Assembly: GCF_021134715.1 (NCBI RefSeq)
Contig: NC_060024.1
Coordinates: forward strand, 13,256,974 to 13,320,973
Length of the DNA: 64,000 nt
DNA from: Daphnia pulex
Lineage: Eukaryota > Arthropoda > Branchiopoda > Diplostraca > Daphniidae
Direction of reading: 5' to 3'
Shown: positions 50,722 to 62,289 of the stretch, piece by piece
Numbering within the stretch: position 1 is the first letter of the stretch
Layout of the letters: each line of letters begins with the position of its first letter
Notes under the pieces: generated by a model
Databases searched by the model: none
What the model was told of the DNA's origin: nothing
The model's input: only the letters and a program-made list of their open reading frames with translations
Translations under genes and position numbers: made by a program

Positions 50722-52027
50722 TTCCGGTCTAAAAGTTATTATATAATTTGTGCGAGTTTCGTGTAAATTTTAACTTTTATCTTGAGAGTGGTAGGGGGCT
50801 TAGTCAAACTTGTTGATTAGTTTTATGCTAAATAATAATCGCAATCCGCGCTTGCGATTATATCGAAATCATGCTTTGCAGCACTCATTAAAACAAGTTA
50901 GTGTCGTCTGCTTTCATTTTCTTTACAAGTTTCGAAACAGTTATTGAGATTGCAACTTTTTTGGAAACTCGTGTGGCTACCGACGAAGTGCAACAAATTA
51001 TTAAAATGTGAGCATCGTGTGAACTGCAGCTTTTCACTTCATGCTGTTTAGTAGGTAGATAACAGTTAAGAACAAATGAAAGATATGGGAGTATGGTCTA
51101 TAAACTGTATATATCTATAACTATATCGACCATGATCATGGGAGCTATGAAGAGTTGTTCCCAATTTGTGAAATGTTGGTGTATTGTGTAAGCCCCTGTC
51201 AATGCATTATTGCAGTTTGTTTGCAATGTAACCTTTTCCTTTGTGCAGATTTGAGGCCTGAACCTACCATCGTAACAACAAGATATGCCAGTCTTGCATG
51301 TGTTTGTCATTGACCAGTCATCAACATCAATCTCAGTATCATTGTCAGGGCCTAATGATTTTCGTTACTTTTATTAATCTGTGACCAGCTAGATATTTTA
51401 ATGATGCATGATTTGCATGAATGCAGTATGGTATTACATGTAATCGTCAACTTCTTATTTATTAACAACTATAGTTGACCCAGACATTGTCTCATTTTCA
51501 ACTTTTCCTTAGTCTACTTGTTGTGTCAATATTTTTCGTAACCCAATTTTTATTTCTTATTTAGATAAGTATCATTCCTCTTGATTGGAGAAACAACCGA
51601 TATGTCGATCGAGTTCTGGATCTCTTCTTCCCCTTTCTTTAAATGTCTTCCACCCATGTGAGTGTGGGTGTATTCACGAGGACCCCCTTTCCAATCCTAC
51701 CTGGCGACGGTGGATTCAACTTTACTGTGGACTGGATGGAGCACTTGTGAATTTGTATTTCCCAGGCTTAAAGGTAGGACAAAGTGATCACTATTTAACT
51801 ATTTGGTGGTGTTGATTGTCGATCGTTTTATAGTACGGAGTACGTTTATTCCTGAGCTAGGCCTTTTGACTGAAATAACTGTTTTCTCTTGCCGTTTTTG
51901 TCACTCATTATGGGTTCATTCAATAACTGATTCCTAGAAAGACTGCAGATCCAGTTTTGTACCTCACAACTTGGTTGAACTTACGTCAAGCAAAGCGCAA
52001 CTAGAAAATTTTATGACCAATAGGGAC
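50722..52027 (+). repeat. Dispersed repeat family, copy 3
   Basis: Closely similar to copy 1 (1740-3188). Shared stretches include TTCCGGTCTAA, GTGTCGTCTGCTTTCATTTT-like sequence, TGTGCAGATTTGAGGCCTGA, CCAGTCATCAACATCAATCT and the exon-like block 51565-51773 followed by GTAGGAC. It is shorter than copy 1 through internal deletions. Confidence 0.7.
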
Positions 52028-52029
52028 TT

Positions 52030-53320
52030 CCCCGTTTCTCCATCACGCCAAGGACCTGAACTAAAAATAAAAAATCGAATGTCAAACACACAACATCAGA
52101 CCGTACATTGATAGTTTGTCGTGATAGTCAAGGCGTTGCCATCGTGACTTTTCAAGATTTCCGTCAGAGTAAACATATAGGGGGGGATCTTTTTCATTGG
52201 ATTGACTGTCGGAGATCACTAGGCTGTATATGTAACAATTTCTTCCCTGGCGTTGCCATACATGCCGAGCAGTGCCGAGTTCTTCATTCGTGAGGAACAG
52301 ACGGGAGCACCGCACTGTACACACCCGATTCCCACAAGCATTTAACATCAGGGCGGTCTTACCCTTATATCTATTGGCGGCGTTGTCATGGCGACCGCTC
52401 CTCCCGAGTGTACACACACACACACACACACAAGAGAGTGGAACACCATCGCCGGCACATTAGAGAATAGTGTAGCCTTACCCGTTTCATAACTTTTTAT
52501 TCCCTAAAGTGACGAAGGGAATCAACAATAAAGAATTTTCAATACAATTGCAAGTTATATACGATCAAGTCAATGCGCCAGTGTGTGTGTGTGACGTGCA
52601 ATCAGCATTTTTCATTTTTGATCAGCGTCTGACGATCAATTCTCATCCGATTACCACCGAGTGATTTTTTTTTCGTTGCCCTGGGATTTTTTAGCCCGTC
52701 GTGTTGTTTTTTCTCTCTCTACTCGCCACTTGTGTGCCAGACAACGCAGCCCTGATGTGAGAAAGTATTATCGTTCGTTCGTTCGTGAGAAAAGAAGAGG
52801 ACCACAACAGCAGTGACTATATAGCAATCTTTTCTCTCTCTCTCTCTCCCAGGAATCGCTGTATAAGCACCTTACACACACAACATTTCTCTTTCCTTCT
52901 TTGGCCACTTTTTTTGGGGGACTGCTCCTACCGGTCCCTCATCGTCGCCCACTGATCCTGACGTCGACTCTAGGCAGTTTCTCAAATATATCAGTCGCCT
53001 TCTCTCCCAGCATTTTGCCTTTTTTCTCCGAATTCCAATTTGTTGCCATGCAGCTTTTCATCTAGGCCGCCCATCCCATTTTCTATCCCTCGGCTGAGAC
53101 CCCCGTGTCAAACGGATTCCCGATACAACTCGGGCAGTAACGACGACGACTTGATATCCCGATATTTTCTTGTCGGGAATCCGAAAGTGATAACCGAAAA
53201 AAAAAATCGATGGATTTATATCATCCAACCGCATAGATTGATAGTTGCTCGAATCAAAGCGATATTGCTCCTGTGTGTGTCATCCCGCTGGAGGGGCTTC
53301 AGTCGATCATCACAGTTGAG
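52030..53320. other. Intergenic and possible 5' leader of the next gene
   Basis: No coding exon seen. CAGTTGAG followed by GTAATC (about 53319) and a T-rich acceptor ending TATAG (about 53345) could define a small 5' UTR intron of the gene starting at 53428. Confidence 0.35.
52412..52432. repeat. CA dinucleotide microsatellite
   Basis: Ten or more CA units in gene-free DNA. Confidence 0.9.
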
Positions 53321-53427
53321 GTAATCGATTCCTTTTTTTTTTATAGGTTCTAGACGAGGCCAAACAGTCCGAAAGTTTTGTACCATAACTTTGTAATAAA
53401 ACCAATCAGCCGCTGTTACACTAAAAG

Positions 53428-56278
53428 ATGTCGCCGACCGTGCCGACGACGACCGACCCCCGTGATGACGAAGATAACGACGACGATCCTAGCTGGATTT
53501 TACTACGTCAGATGGACGTTCTCCATCGTCGTGTTGCCTTGTCGAATTTCGAGCCGACGACAGGAGTCGACCAATCAACAGGGCGGCAACAACATCAGGA
53601 TCGACAAGTTCATCTCGGCTGGAGCTGCAGCAACCTACAGCAGGATCCTGTCGTCGAAGGGATGGCGGCTGCTGCCTACGCCGGCCTCGTGACGGTCCTG
53701 GGCAACAAAGGAAAAGAGGCCGAGAGCGGAGATTGTTGGTTAATGAGCCATCAGCAAAGCTCGTCATCGGGGCCGAAAGGGACGACGGATGACGGTGGTG
53801 GCGTTGGCAACCGAGACGAGGCGATTAAGACGGCCGACTTTTGGATCCATCAGCTCCGTTCCGTTTTGCACGAAACGCGCTCCAATCTCAATCTCATTGT
53901 CGCCTTTCATCAACGTCAACTGCAACAACAACAGGCCAAACAACCAGCAACAACACCAGCCGGTATGGAAAAACTCTTGGCATTCGTAAGGAAATGGCGG
54001 CCAGTTGCTAGGCGGCAACTAACAAAGTGAATAATAATGAAAAACAGTCAATTATAGAATAAAGCATCATTAATAAGCGGCCCATTCTTTTGTATAGAAA
54101 GATCTATCTGTCTCGACATTGATAGAAAAAGTTATTCAAGTTAATGGATAGATCTATCTAGCTATTCTGAGCTCCAAACAAATACATATATCCCAGGATG
54201 TATTGGGAATGAAAGCCAATCGGGATAGCGGAGCACAGCAATAACTTTTTTTTTCCGCTCCAGCTACCACACAGGAAGGGGAGGCGTCCACCAGCACCCC
54301 GATCCTTGTATTCCGCATGGGCGATTCTTCTCATCTCGGTAGTAAAAAAAGATTTAGAGAAGATAATAATAACCCGAGCTGAGCTGAGTTTAGAGGCGCC
54401 ATTCTCACTTGACTGTATTATCATTTGCATACATCAAAGAGCCTTAATTCATCATTTAGAGCCAGCCCTGATTTTTATTAGGAGTTTTAAGTGAATGCAA
54501 GTCATTTTGAATGTCATGTGTCGTGTCTAACCATCATGTTAATTTGAAATATCCGCAATTTTACAGCGGCGCAGCTGGAACCATCAAGAGCGATAATCCG
54601 ATCCAGCCAGTCTGACGTGGCAGTTCAAACCGAACTGATGAACAATCAGGAGCAGGAGACGGGCCAAACTGCTGCCGCCGCCCAGACGAAATCGAATTAT
54701 TATCGGAAATCAGTTAGACGGGCAAGTGATGATCACGTAGCCGCCGGCTCTTTAATCGGGCAACTGTCACCGCCGCTTCACAATCCAGCGAATGCGAAGG
54801 CAACCTCATCCAGCAGGAGCAAAGTGTTGCCGGAATCTTTGGAAGCCGGCGACGGCGGATGTCATTTCATCCGGGCTGGCAACAGCTGTTGCGCATTGTC
54901 CACCCACTCTTGCCGTTTCCATTCATGCAGCTGCTGTTGCCGGGCGACTAATAGGCAAATCTTATCCAAACGGCCGTCGGATTCGAGTCGAACCAAGAGA
55001 ACAAGGAGCCGGAAGAGACTGGACCAAGATGACAAAGAGTCGAATCGTCACGACAGCACGGCGGCGATTTTGCTATTGAACGAGGCCTGGCAGCTGGCCG
55101 GATTGCACACTCGCCAACGGATGTCCATTCTCAGTCGCCACTACCGAATTCTTTACCAAAGGCATCGGAGACTACGCCGGAAGCATGGCCAATTGCGCCG
55201 CATCTTCCAGCGCACCCGCCGTCGCACACTTTACGTCCAGCTCCAACTCCAGGTAAAGAGAGACCTTTATTTATTCATCTCGTCATTATCATTCTGGCCG
55301 CCGCCGCCGTCACCACCGCCACCTAAAATCCCCCGATGGATAATGTTTTATGCATTGAATATTTTGTCACGTCATTTTTTTTTCCTGATGCATCTGTCCG
55401 CCGAGTTCATTTTACTAGACACAAAATTGACTTCTTTTACATATTCAGATTTTTTATTTTCTTTAGAGAATGTAAATATTGGCCAGTGAGTATATTCTCG
55501 CTCGCTCGACTTTGATGCCTTTCCAAGTAGTTTGTTTATGCTTCCGGAAGGTTTTTTATTTATTTTTTTGTGACCCCACTTTACTTGTACCGACTAGTCT
55601 ACTTCCTCGAGATACTGCACAAACACACGTGTGTTTATATCCGGAACATGTGTCAATATCCTCACTTTAAATGTGTCGACAGCCTGAACAAACAAACAAC
55701 CGGCAACTTAATTCCTTTTAGATAGATTCGAGTCGGCTTACTACTATAGATGTATAGTGCCGTATTGTGAGTGCAGTGTTGTCGCTCAATAACACTTGAG
55801 TTACATAACCAGTGTCCCAACTCTTTTGTTATGTGATATACGTCAACGTCACTCGTGACGTAATATCCAATAAATAACCAACAGCCTCTCTCTGTCAAAC
55901 AGTTGGTATGACATTTTGACTTTATTCATGTTTTGCGTGCATTGGCCCGGTTGGTGGCCCATATAGATTCTGTTGGAGTCGATCGGAAGTCAAGTGGACG
56001 ACGTGGCCTCTGACTGGGTTGACCGTTTGAAAGGATTGGTGACGCTCCAGGCTGATGGACTGATGGGAGTACCACCTTCGTCCTCTTCTCCGGATGTGTC
56101 TTATTCGCCCCTCGCCAAGGATTCGACCGGACGGCAGCAGCAGTTCAGAGCCAACGATGAGAATTATTCCTTCAGTCTGTACCGATGGTACTCGTCCTTG
56201 TCTCTCAAGCTGAGCTGGCTGCAAACGTCGCATGGGACCGTCCTGGAAAATCTGCTCCTGTGGATCCCTCGCACGTGA
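53428..56278 (+). CDS. Unrecognised three-exon gene, about 510 aa
   Basis: Exon 1 starts with MSPTVPTT at 53428. It ends either at 53962 (CCG|GTATGG, joined to TTTTACAG|CG at 54567) or at 53985 (TTC|GTAAGG, joined to GCGCAG|CTG at 54575). Both keep frame, giving 510 or 515 residues. Exon 2 ends at 55252 (CTCCAG|GTAAAG) and exon 3 is 55967-56278. The protein has an acidic start, a Gln-rich stretch (HQRQLQQQQ), a Ser-rich middle, a Cys-rich run (NSCCALSTHSCRFHSCSCCC), a basic region with TKRTRSRKR, a long Arg/His-rich helix-like segment and a hydrophobic, Trp-containing C-terminus (WYSSLSLKLSWLQ). No signal peptide or membrane segment is evident. The family is not recognised; a nuclear location is possible from the basic runs, but this is inference. 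Confidence 0.6.
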
Positions 56279-58856
56279 TGTCGACGATCTCGCACCTATC
56301 AATCTTTCATCCGACCAAAGAGGCTTCTTATTTATTTAACATTTTCGTCTGAGACGTGAGAACGTAGTTCTTGCAGACTATCAAGTTAAAAAACGTTGCC
56401 ATTATCGCCATCCATCCCAGCAACTGCTGCGTCGAAAGAGTTGAGCCAAAAAAAGAGAAAAACAAAAGGGGGTGCTGTGCTGATTTATTTATTCTTTTGA
56501 TAAATGTCTCGTTAGAATCTTATTGCACTCCCATTTCCTTTCTTCTCCGGTAACAAACATTTGAATATTCCGTCTAACGTGTGTCTCCTAGGAATTCCCC
56601 TACTCCTTCGTGCTGAAATTTCATTTCAAAAGCTTCTGGCGCACGATATTATTGGCGCCCAATGTAATTCAAATTTGAACTTACACACATCTAGTAACGT
56701 ACAGATTTACTACGTATATGTCTATAGAGGAATATAAGACATTGTTTAACCCATTTCAACCGTCTCTTTTCTTTTAGACAATTGGACCCGTGTATACTGT
56801 GCAGCTCCAACATTATTGGCATTCGGTGACCCTGGTAGTGTACATATACGTCTACATAGTCTCTGTTGTTATGACTCACGTGTCTTTGAGACGAGAAACG
56901 ACACACGACGAAAGATGGGAGAGAGAGCTTTGAGCTCTCTTTTGAATATTCCATTAGATTCTCTCCCGGCAACCTCGTCATCTTTTCAACAATTGGATCC
57001 AGCGCGGCGGCAGCAGCACACTGTTCGAGCTCACGTGCGTTCCTCATACTACAGCTGTCTTATATAACGGTGAATAGTCTTGCAAAAGTCTAATCAAGAA
57101 ATCATATTACAGGATTTTCTAAAAGTAGATAGATCCTTGTGTCGTCAGGACACGTGAAGCTATTTGACGTACCGAAATCTCATTTTAAATTCTCGTGCCG
57201 CCGCATCGTGACGATAATCTTAAAGTGAAAAAAGAAAAATGGCGCTTGCTGAAAAAAGTATTACAAATTTTTTCACTCGACATCTAGTCCCTGGTGATCC
57301 CGCGGTCTAAAAAAGTACTTTTACACGCCCGCCCTGATTACATAAGCCGCCTGTATGTGGTATAGCTGCGGCAGTTGTTCCTCCATCCGACTTGTATACT
57401 TTAGGCCCCGCTCCCGAAAACAAAACACATATGTGAACTTGAAGTGCGTCTAGTGAGTAATAAGTTAGGAGGAGCGAATCCTTATATTGCCACTTTGGAC
57501 TAGTAAAAACCTGTACCCAAAGTTAAAGTTTGCCTCCCCATAATAATTAGTATGTTTCGAGCAAAGTATTTCGTCAGAATCATTTTATTGCGAAAAATGT
57601 CCAGGCGCCAGTTTGATTGCAAAGTTCACGTGAAAGCTCCTTGATGTGGATACATTTGGCAACAGCCCATTCCATCGAGGTAGAGAGAGAGAGCTATTAT
57701 TACCGACGAAAAAGCCTCTGGTCTGAAATGTGATTTGAAGATGAGATTTACTTATTTTTCTTCTTCTCTCCATAGCCCGAAACTCGATTTGAGATCCTCT
57801 TTGCGACTAGCCCCCAAAAAATGGAGAAAAGTAAAAGGCTTAAAGGAGCCAACTGTGAAAGTCTTGCCTGTTGTCACGTGTGCTGCAGATTGAAATGACG
57901 TGCCGAATAAGTTAGTAGGCCATGGCTGGCACTCCCGCCAAGGCACATGTCCAGGCTGCCTCCCTCTCCACTTTTCCTTGTTTCTATTTGGTTGCGCTGC
58001 GTACTGTGTATACGTGTGGCATCATCCTGTTGGCTGATCCCGTGAATAATGATGTGTCGAGGGGGTCCCGTGTCAAGGCCGCCACTGCACCAATTTATTT
58101 GCCGAACAACAACAAAAAATACGATCGATCGGGCAGACGGCCCTGCACACACACACATGTCGATCCACCCAATAAATAGAGTAGATATCTCTCTCGAGAA
58201 TATTTATTTTTCCTCTTCGTCTATTATATTCGTGCAAACTCTCCGGCCCAGGGAAAGAAAAAGAAATAGACAACAAACGAAAAAGCAAACATTCTTTGAC
58301 AGCCGGGCTCCCCCAAGCTTAGACGAGTTGCACTTGAATCGACTTTTCTGCGAGTCGTCTTTAATGATGAGACCCGGCCCCACAGCCATATTGGTTGCTT
58401 CTTGATTGTTGAACAAGTAACTAAAGAGAGAGAAAAGAACTCGGAAGACGAGAGCCGTATTTCCATTTTTTTTTTAATTGAAATTTTTTCCAAGAACTCG
58501 CAAGGCGCACAATTTCTTTCTAGTCGACTTCTATCGACATCTTTCCTGTAATTCACTTCTGTTTTCCGGAATCCTTAAACTCTTTTATTTCCTTTTTTTT
58601 TCCCGTGGTGAAACTTTTCTTCTTCCGAGTTCTCGTTTCCTCCCCGACACACTTGTAATTACTATCCTTTTCTTTCGCCTAGCGTCCATTAAGCCGACAT
58701 TGTGCGGATCCAATTGAATCATCTCGTCATTGTTGCCGACTCTTGTCGGCGGGAGCGGACGGACGAAAATGGGGAAACGGAAATTCGACTGGAGAAAAAA
58801 CAAAATTAAAGACGCAAACGAAAGAAATTCTGGTTATGCAATCCCACTTTGAATAT
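56279..58856. other. Intergenic
   Basis: No supportable exon on either strand. Includes low-complexity GA and T tracts. Confidence 0.45.
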
Positions 58857-58862
58857 TTTATT
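58857..58862 (-). terminator. Polyadenylation signal of the SINA-like gene
   Basis: Minus-strand AATAAA about 260 nt beyond the stop at 59122. Confidence 0.55.
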
Positions 58863-59121
58863 GGTGCGAATCGGATCCGCTGATGGTTGCCAAACCATGA
58901 GAATTCCAATAAAAACATTCAGATTTAATCAATCTCTATCTGAATTGAAAAGGAAAAGGGGGTGGGGGAGGGCAACGAAGGAAAGAATACAAAAGCGAGG
59001 AATACAAATTCGATTTGACCAGGAACACACACAGGAAAAAGATAACAAGAAAAACACTCAAAAGAGAAAATAGTAAATCTTTGAGATGATTCCAGTTCTC
59101 CGTTTCCCATCAGGAAAACAA

Positions 59122-60939
59122 CTAGTTGGAGACTATTGGATTCGTTTCTTGAGAACTGTTGGTAGTTGTAGGATCGCCCAGTTGTTCCAGCTGAACGTAC
59201 AGACGCAATTTGGAGCCCCTTTCTCGAGTGTAATTTTGCAACTTGTCGCCGCGAATGCTGAAACAATCTTCAGAGTGGCACAGCTGACTCGTCCTCGTCG
59301 ATTCAGCGTGCAACTGACGAGTGAAGGAAACCCGTCGACCCAGCGTTCCGTTCACCGTCACCGTGTAAGTGTAATCGGACTCGGAGTGACCTCCGGAAGC
59401 GGACGGAAGACCCGCCGATCCCGGAGTGCCTTCTCCACAACCTCCCGCCAAATAAGCCGAGACGTAAAACATCGAGTTGGGGATGTGATGAAAAACGTTG
59501 AGACGGAAAATTCGTCCGAAACAGGAGAGGGCCCAGTCAGTGTAGAACAGAGTTGGCGAATTGAGTTCGACGTCGATTTCCTGGCGGCTACCTTCCAAGA
59601 AGCGGAGCGGATGCGTCGATCGCAAGTGGGGCACCATCTCCTGCTGGAAACCAGCCCACGAACACGTACGGAAGAGACACTGGTAGTGACGGAAAGGGCA
59701 GGTCGATTCGTGGGTGTTTTTGCCCGACAACAAAATCGAAACTGGACATCCCAGCCCAGCGTTCTGGCAAGGGTACTTGAGCAGCTGTGCTATCCTCTCC
59801 ACGGCAAAGTTTCTCATTTCCGACAACTTGTCACGACACGTGGGGCATTGGTGTAATTGGCTCTTGCATTTCCCGCAGACCTACATCGCCCCCAAACAAA
59901 CAAAAATTAGTAACGATATTCGACCGTGATATTATACACATGAGTCACTTTGAATTACCAAATGTCCTCGACGGCATTGATGAACGGGAGGGCAAATGGG
60001 TTCCAAGCAGACGGGGCATTCGATCAAGCTCAAGAGTCTGCTATTAAACTCGTCCAAGTCCTTGTTGGCTTCTCGATCGGTGGACGATGTGGAAGCTGAG
60101 GCTTCGGCAGCTGTGGCATCAGATGCTGTCACTTCAATAGACGTCTGAGTTTCAGTTGTATCTTTAAGTCGATTGCTGCGAGAGAAATTAAGAAGTTTCG
60201 GTGGCTGGAATGTTGGGTTCGCCGTTTCCCCTAGGTTTGCCAATAGACGTCGCCTATTGGCAATGGCATAGGCAAATACAGAATCCGTGTTCTGACGTGA
60301 CAGAGTGAATTGCTCGATGCTGGTAGACGCCCGGAAGGAAACCGAAGGGATTTCATTGTCATTTCCAGTTGATGTTGCTCCACTGTTCAGAGTTGGCTGA
60401 AAACTGCTGTTGCTGCTGCTACTATTGCCGCTGGTGCTGGCATGGCTGCTTCCATTGGCTCCGGTTGGACCAGCAACTCTCTCATTGGGCTCAATAGGAT
60501 CAATCAAAATCATTGGCTCTCTGGAACTAGTAGCGACAGCAAGGTGATTATGTCTCAAGTTGCAAGAGCAGACCAGATTGGGAAACCCACACTGGTTGCA
60601 GTTTTGACCCCCGTAGCTATACAGTCTTCTGTAAACTGCAAAAACAAAATTATTTTTTAATACTCTATACTAGTCCTACGATTGACATATCATTTGTATA
60701 CAAAGACACAAATTCATAACACAGTATGGAGAAAATATTTGATTTTTAACATTACCCTTTTAATTGATTAAGGATAAACTATATTTAAAAATCACCAAAG
60801 AGTTTTTTACAAAATAATTCTTACAAGAATTTATGTTTCCGTCAGAGTCTGATGAGCTGCTATCACTATCGGAATCGTGGGCAGGTGGACAGATTCGTTT
60901 CCAACGACCAGGACTCATGTTATCGGAATATCTTTTCAT
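59122..60939 (-). CDS. SINA/SIAH-like RING E3 ubiquitin ligase, 3 exons
   Basis: Predicted E3 ubiquitin ligase that binds substrates through its SINA domain and recruits an E2 through its RING. Minus-strand exons in order: 60939-60825, 60635-59959, 59880-59122. Phases agree and give 516 residues. The start MKRYSDNM is followed by an acidic Ser/Asp run (DSDSDSSSSDSDG). Exon 2 begins with a small Cys cluster (NCNQCGF...VCSC) and then a long Ser/Thr/Ala-rich region. The RING lies at about 245-280 with the spacing C-X2-C-X10-C-X3-H-X2-C-X2-C-X6-C-X2-C. It is followed by SINA zinc-finger residues (CQNAGLGC...H...C and C...C...H...H in HYQCLFRTC...HLRSTH) and a C-terminal beta-rich domain. SIAH proteins are usually about 280-320 residues, so the N-terminal extension of about 240 residues is unusual and marks a SINA-like member rather than SIAH itself. 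Confidence 0.9.
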
Positions 60940-61086
60940 CTTTAAGTGGTAAGTAAAATTAAAAGTGGCCTTGAAATTTACATAAAATGCTGTAGAACAG
61001 CCTAGACAAATAAGAAAAAGGGTGTGGATGTGGAACCTAGGAGAGAGGGTCACCAACTCACAAAAGAAAAACAAAAAGTTTTTACG

Positions 61087-61130
61087 TAGTCTGCTTGGGC
61101 AAATCGATTCATTTCTTAAATATCGATTAA
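61087..61130. promoter_or_regulatory. Paired-ATCGAT promoter module, copy 1
   Basis: TAGTCTGCTTGG, then AAATCGATTC, then CTTAAA and ATCGATTA within about 44 nt, just upstream of the SINA-like gene. It is nearly repeated at 62146-62187. The ATCGAT cores resemble insect DRE/BEAF-type sites (TATCGATA, CGATA), which is established for flies but only inference here. Confidence 0.55.
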
Positions 61131-61316
61131 CTGAAAAACGCCCTTTCTGCCTTTCTCTCTGTAATTTTTACTCTTTTATTTGACGCAAAAAGTAAAAAAT
61201 TGTAGAATAAGAAAATACAAAACAAATGACTAAAGCAGTGAAAAGAATTGTATTAGAAAAAATTTTGATCAAAAAGCGGTGTAAGATAACTTTAAAAAAT
61301 TTAAAGTAGCGAACTT

Positions 61317-61322
61317 TTTATT
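61317..61322 (-). terminator. Polyadenylation signal of the 152-aa gene
   Basis: Minus-strand AATAAA about 55 nt after the stop at 61376. Confidence 0.5.
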
Positions 61323-61375
61323 TGAATAATTGAATATATATGATCTTCGATTGAAAATCCCCATCGCAGTTGACC

Positions 61376-61834
61376 TCATTTCTTGCCAAAAAAATTAAAA
61401 AACGTAGTGTAACTTGGCCCTTCTTTGCCGTCAATGTGCGAGGTGACATCATACTTCATGCGAGGATCGGCTCCCGAATTGCTGCTGGGGTGTATGGTGA
61501 CCTTTGTGTGAGCTTCTACTTGTTTTCCTGGGTGATACTTTTCGGTAGTTCTAATGAATTTCCTGGTTTCAAATTCATTTTCTTTGTAAGCACCTCTGTT
61601 GAAATTTGGGGATGATAGGAAAAGATTATCTTTGTCTTTTCCCGATCCTCCAAGCATGTTAGCAAAGACATGACTAACATCACTGCCTCTGCCTGCTCCC
61701 ATCTGTCTTTTCTCTTCACTGGATATGGAAACTTTTGATCCGTGACCGAAATTTTCCGATCGAATAACAGTAGATCTTGTGCGAACTCCGTCTTTGTCCT
61801 CAGCCGTAATTTTTAAAGACTTTCCATTCGACAT
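61376..61834 (-). CDS. Small unrecognised protein, 152 aa
   Basis: The start ATG at 61834 gives MSNGKSLKITAEDKDG. A noncoding 5' exon probably ends at 61945 (ATT|GTAAGT on the minus strand) and joins the coding exon at 61868 (TGCTTGTTAG acceptor), a 76-nt intron. The protein is hydrophilic, rich in Lys, Ser and Gly, without signal peptide or membrane segment. It ends with the aromatic tail SYTTFFNFFGKK. The family is not recognised. It is transcribed away from the STYX gene, with about 450 nt between start codons, so the two may share a bidirectional promoter. Confidence 0.7.
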   Translation of the reverse strand: MSNGKSLKITAEDKDGVRTRSTVIRSENFGHGSKVSISSEEKRQMGAGRGSDVSHVFANMLGGSGKDKDNLFLSSPNFNRGAYKENEFETRKFIRTTEKYHPGKQVEAHTKVTIHPSSNSGADPRMKYDVTSHIDGKEGPSYTTFFNFFGKK

Positions 61835-61944
61835 TCTTGTTATTGTTACGAACTGGGCAACTGGCAATCTAACAAGCAAAATAACTTTACTTTTTCGTTA
61901 TAAAGAAATTGGTTTGCCTCGGAACAATCGAAAAAAATACTTAC

Positions 61945-62000
61945 AATTTAGAGAACTGAGTAATCGTGTCGAAACGGCTCAAGCAAAGAAACGGGTCTGA
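61945..62000 (-). other. Probable 5' UTR exon of the 152-aa gene
   Basis: On the minus strand this stretch ends ...CTAAATT followed by the strong donor GTAAGTATTT. No start codon suits it, so it is taken as leader. Its upstream limit is not known. Confidence 0.5.
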
Positions 62001-62145
62001 GACGAGTGACAAAATCTTCCCGTCTTTAAAGGGAAGCTGTCTGACACATGCCAGACGTCTATTTATAAACAAGAAACAACGTATTGAACTTGAACCGCCA
62101 ATAAAAGGTTGAACTCGACTCTCGAACCGCCAAAAAGAAAATTTC

Positions 62146-62187
62146 TAGTCTGCTTGGAAAAATCGATTCTCTTAAACATCGATTATC
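62146..62187. promoter_or_regulatory. Paired-ATCGAT promoter module, copy 2
   Basis: TAGTCTGCTTGG, then AAATCGATTC, then CTTAAACATCGATTA, between the divergent STYX and 152-aa genes. It matches the module at 61087-61130 in order and nearly in spacing. Confidence 0.55.
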
Positions 62188-62289
62188 AGACAGCAGAGTG
62201 AAAAAAAAACAAAAAGTTTTCGTTTCAAAACGCAGGCTTAGTGTTTACAGTTTTTCTTTTTATTCTTAATAGTCTTAATAGTCGCCTCA

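Noticed and set aside
52082-52429. A 115-aa minus-strand ORF
   Set aside because: Begins in a CA microsatellite and shows no domain.
53040-53324. A 94-aa ORF before the unrecognised gene
   Set aside because: Better explained as 5' leader; composition is low-complexity and a donor-like GTAATC follows.
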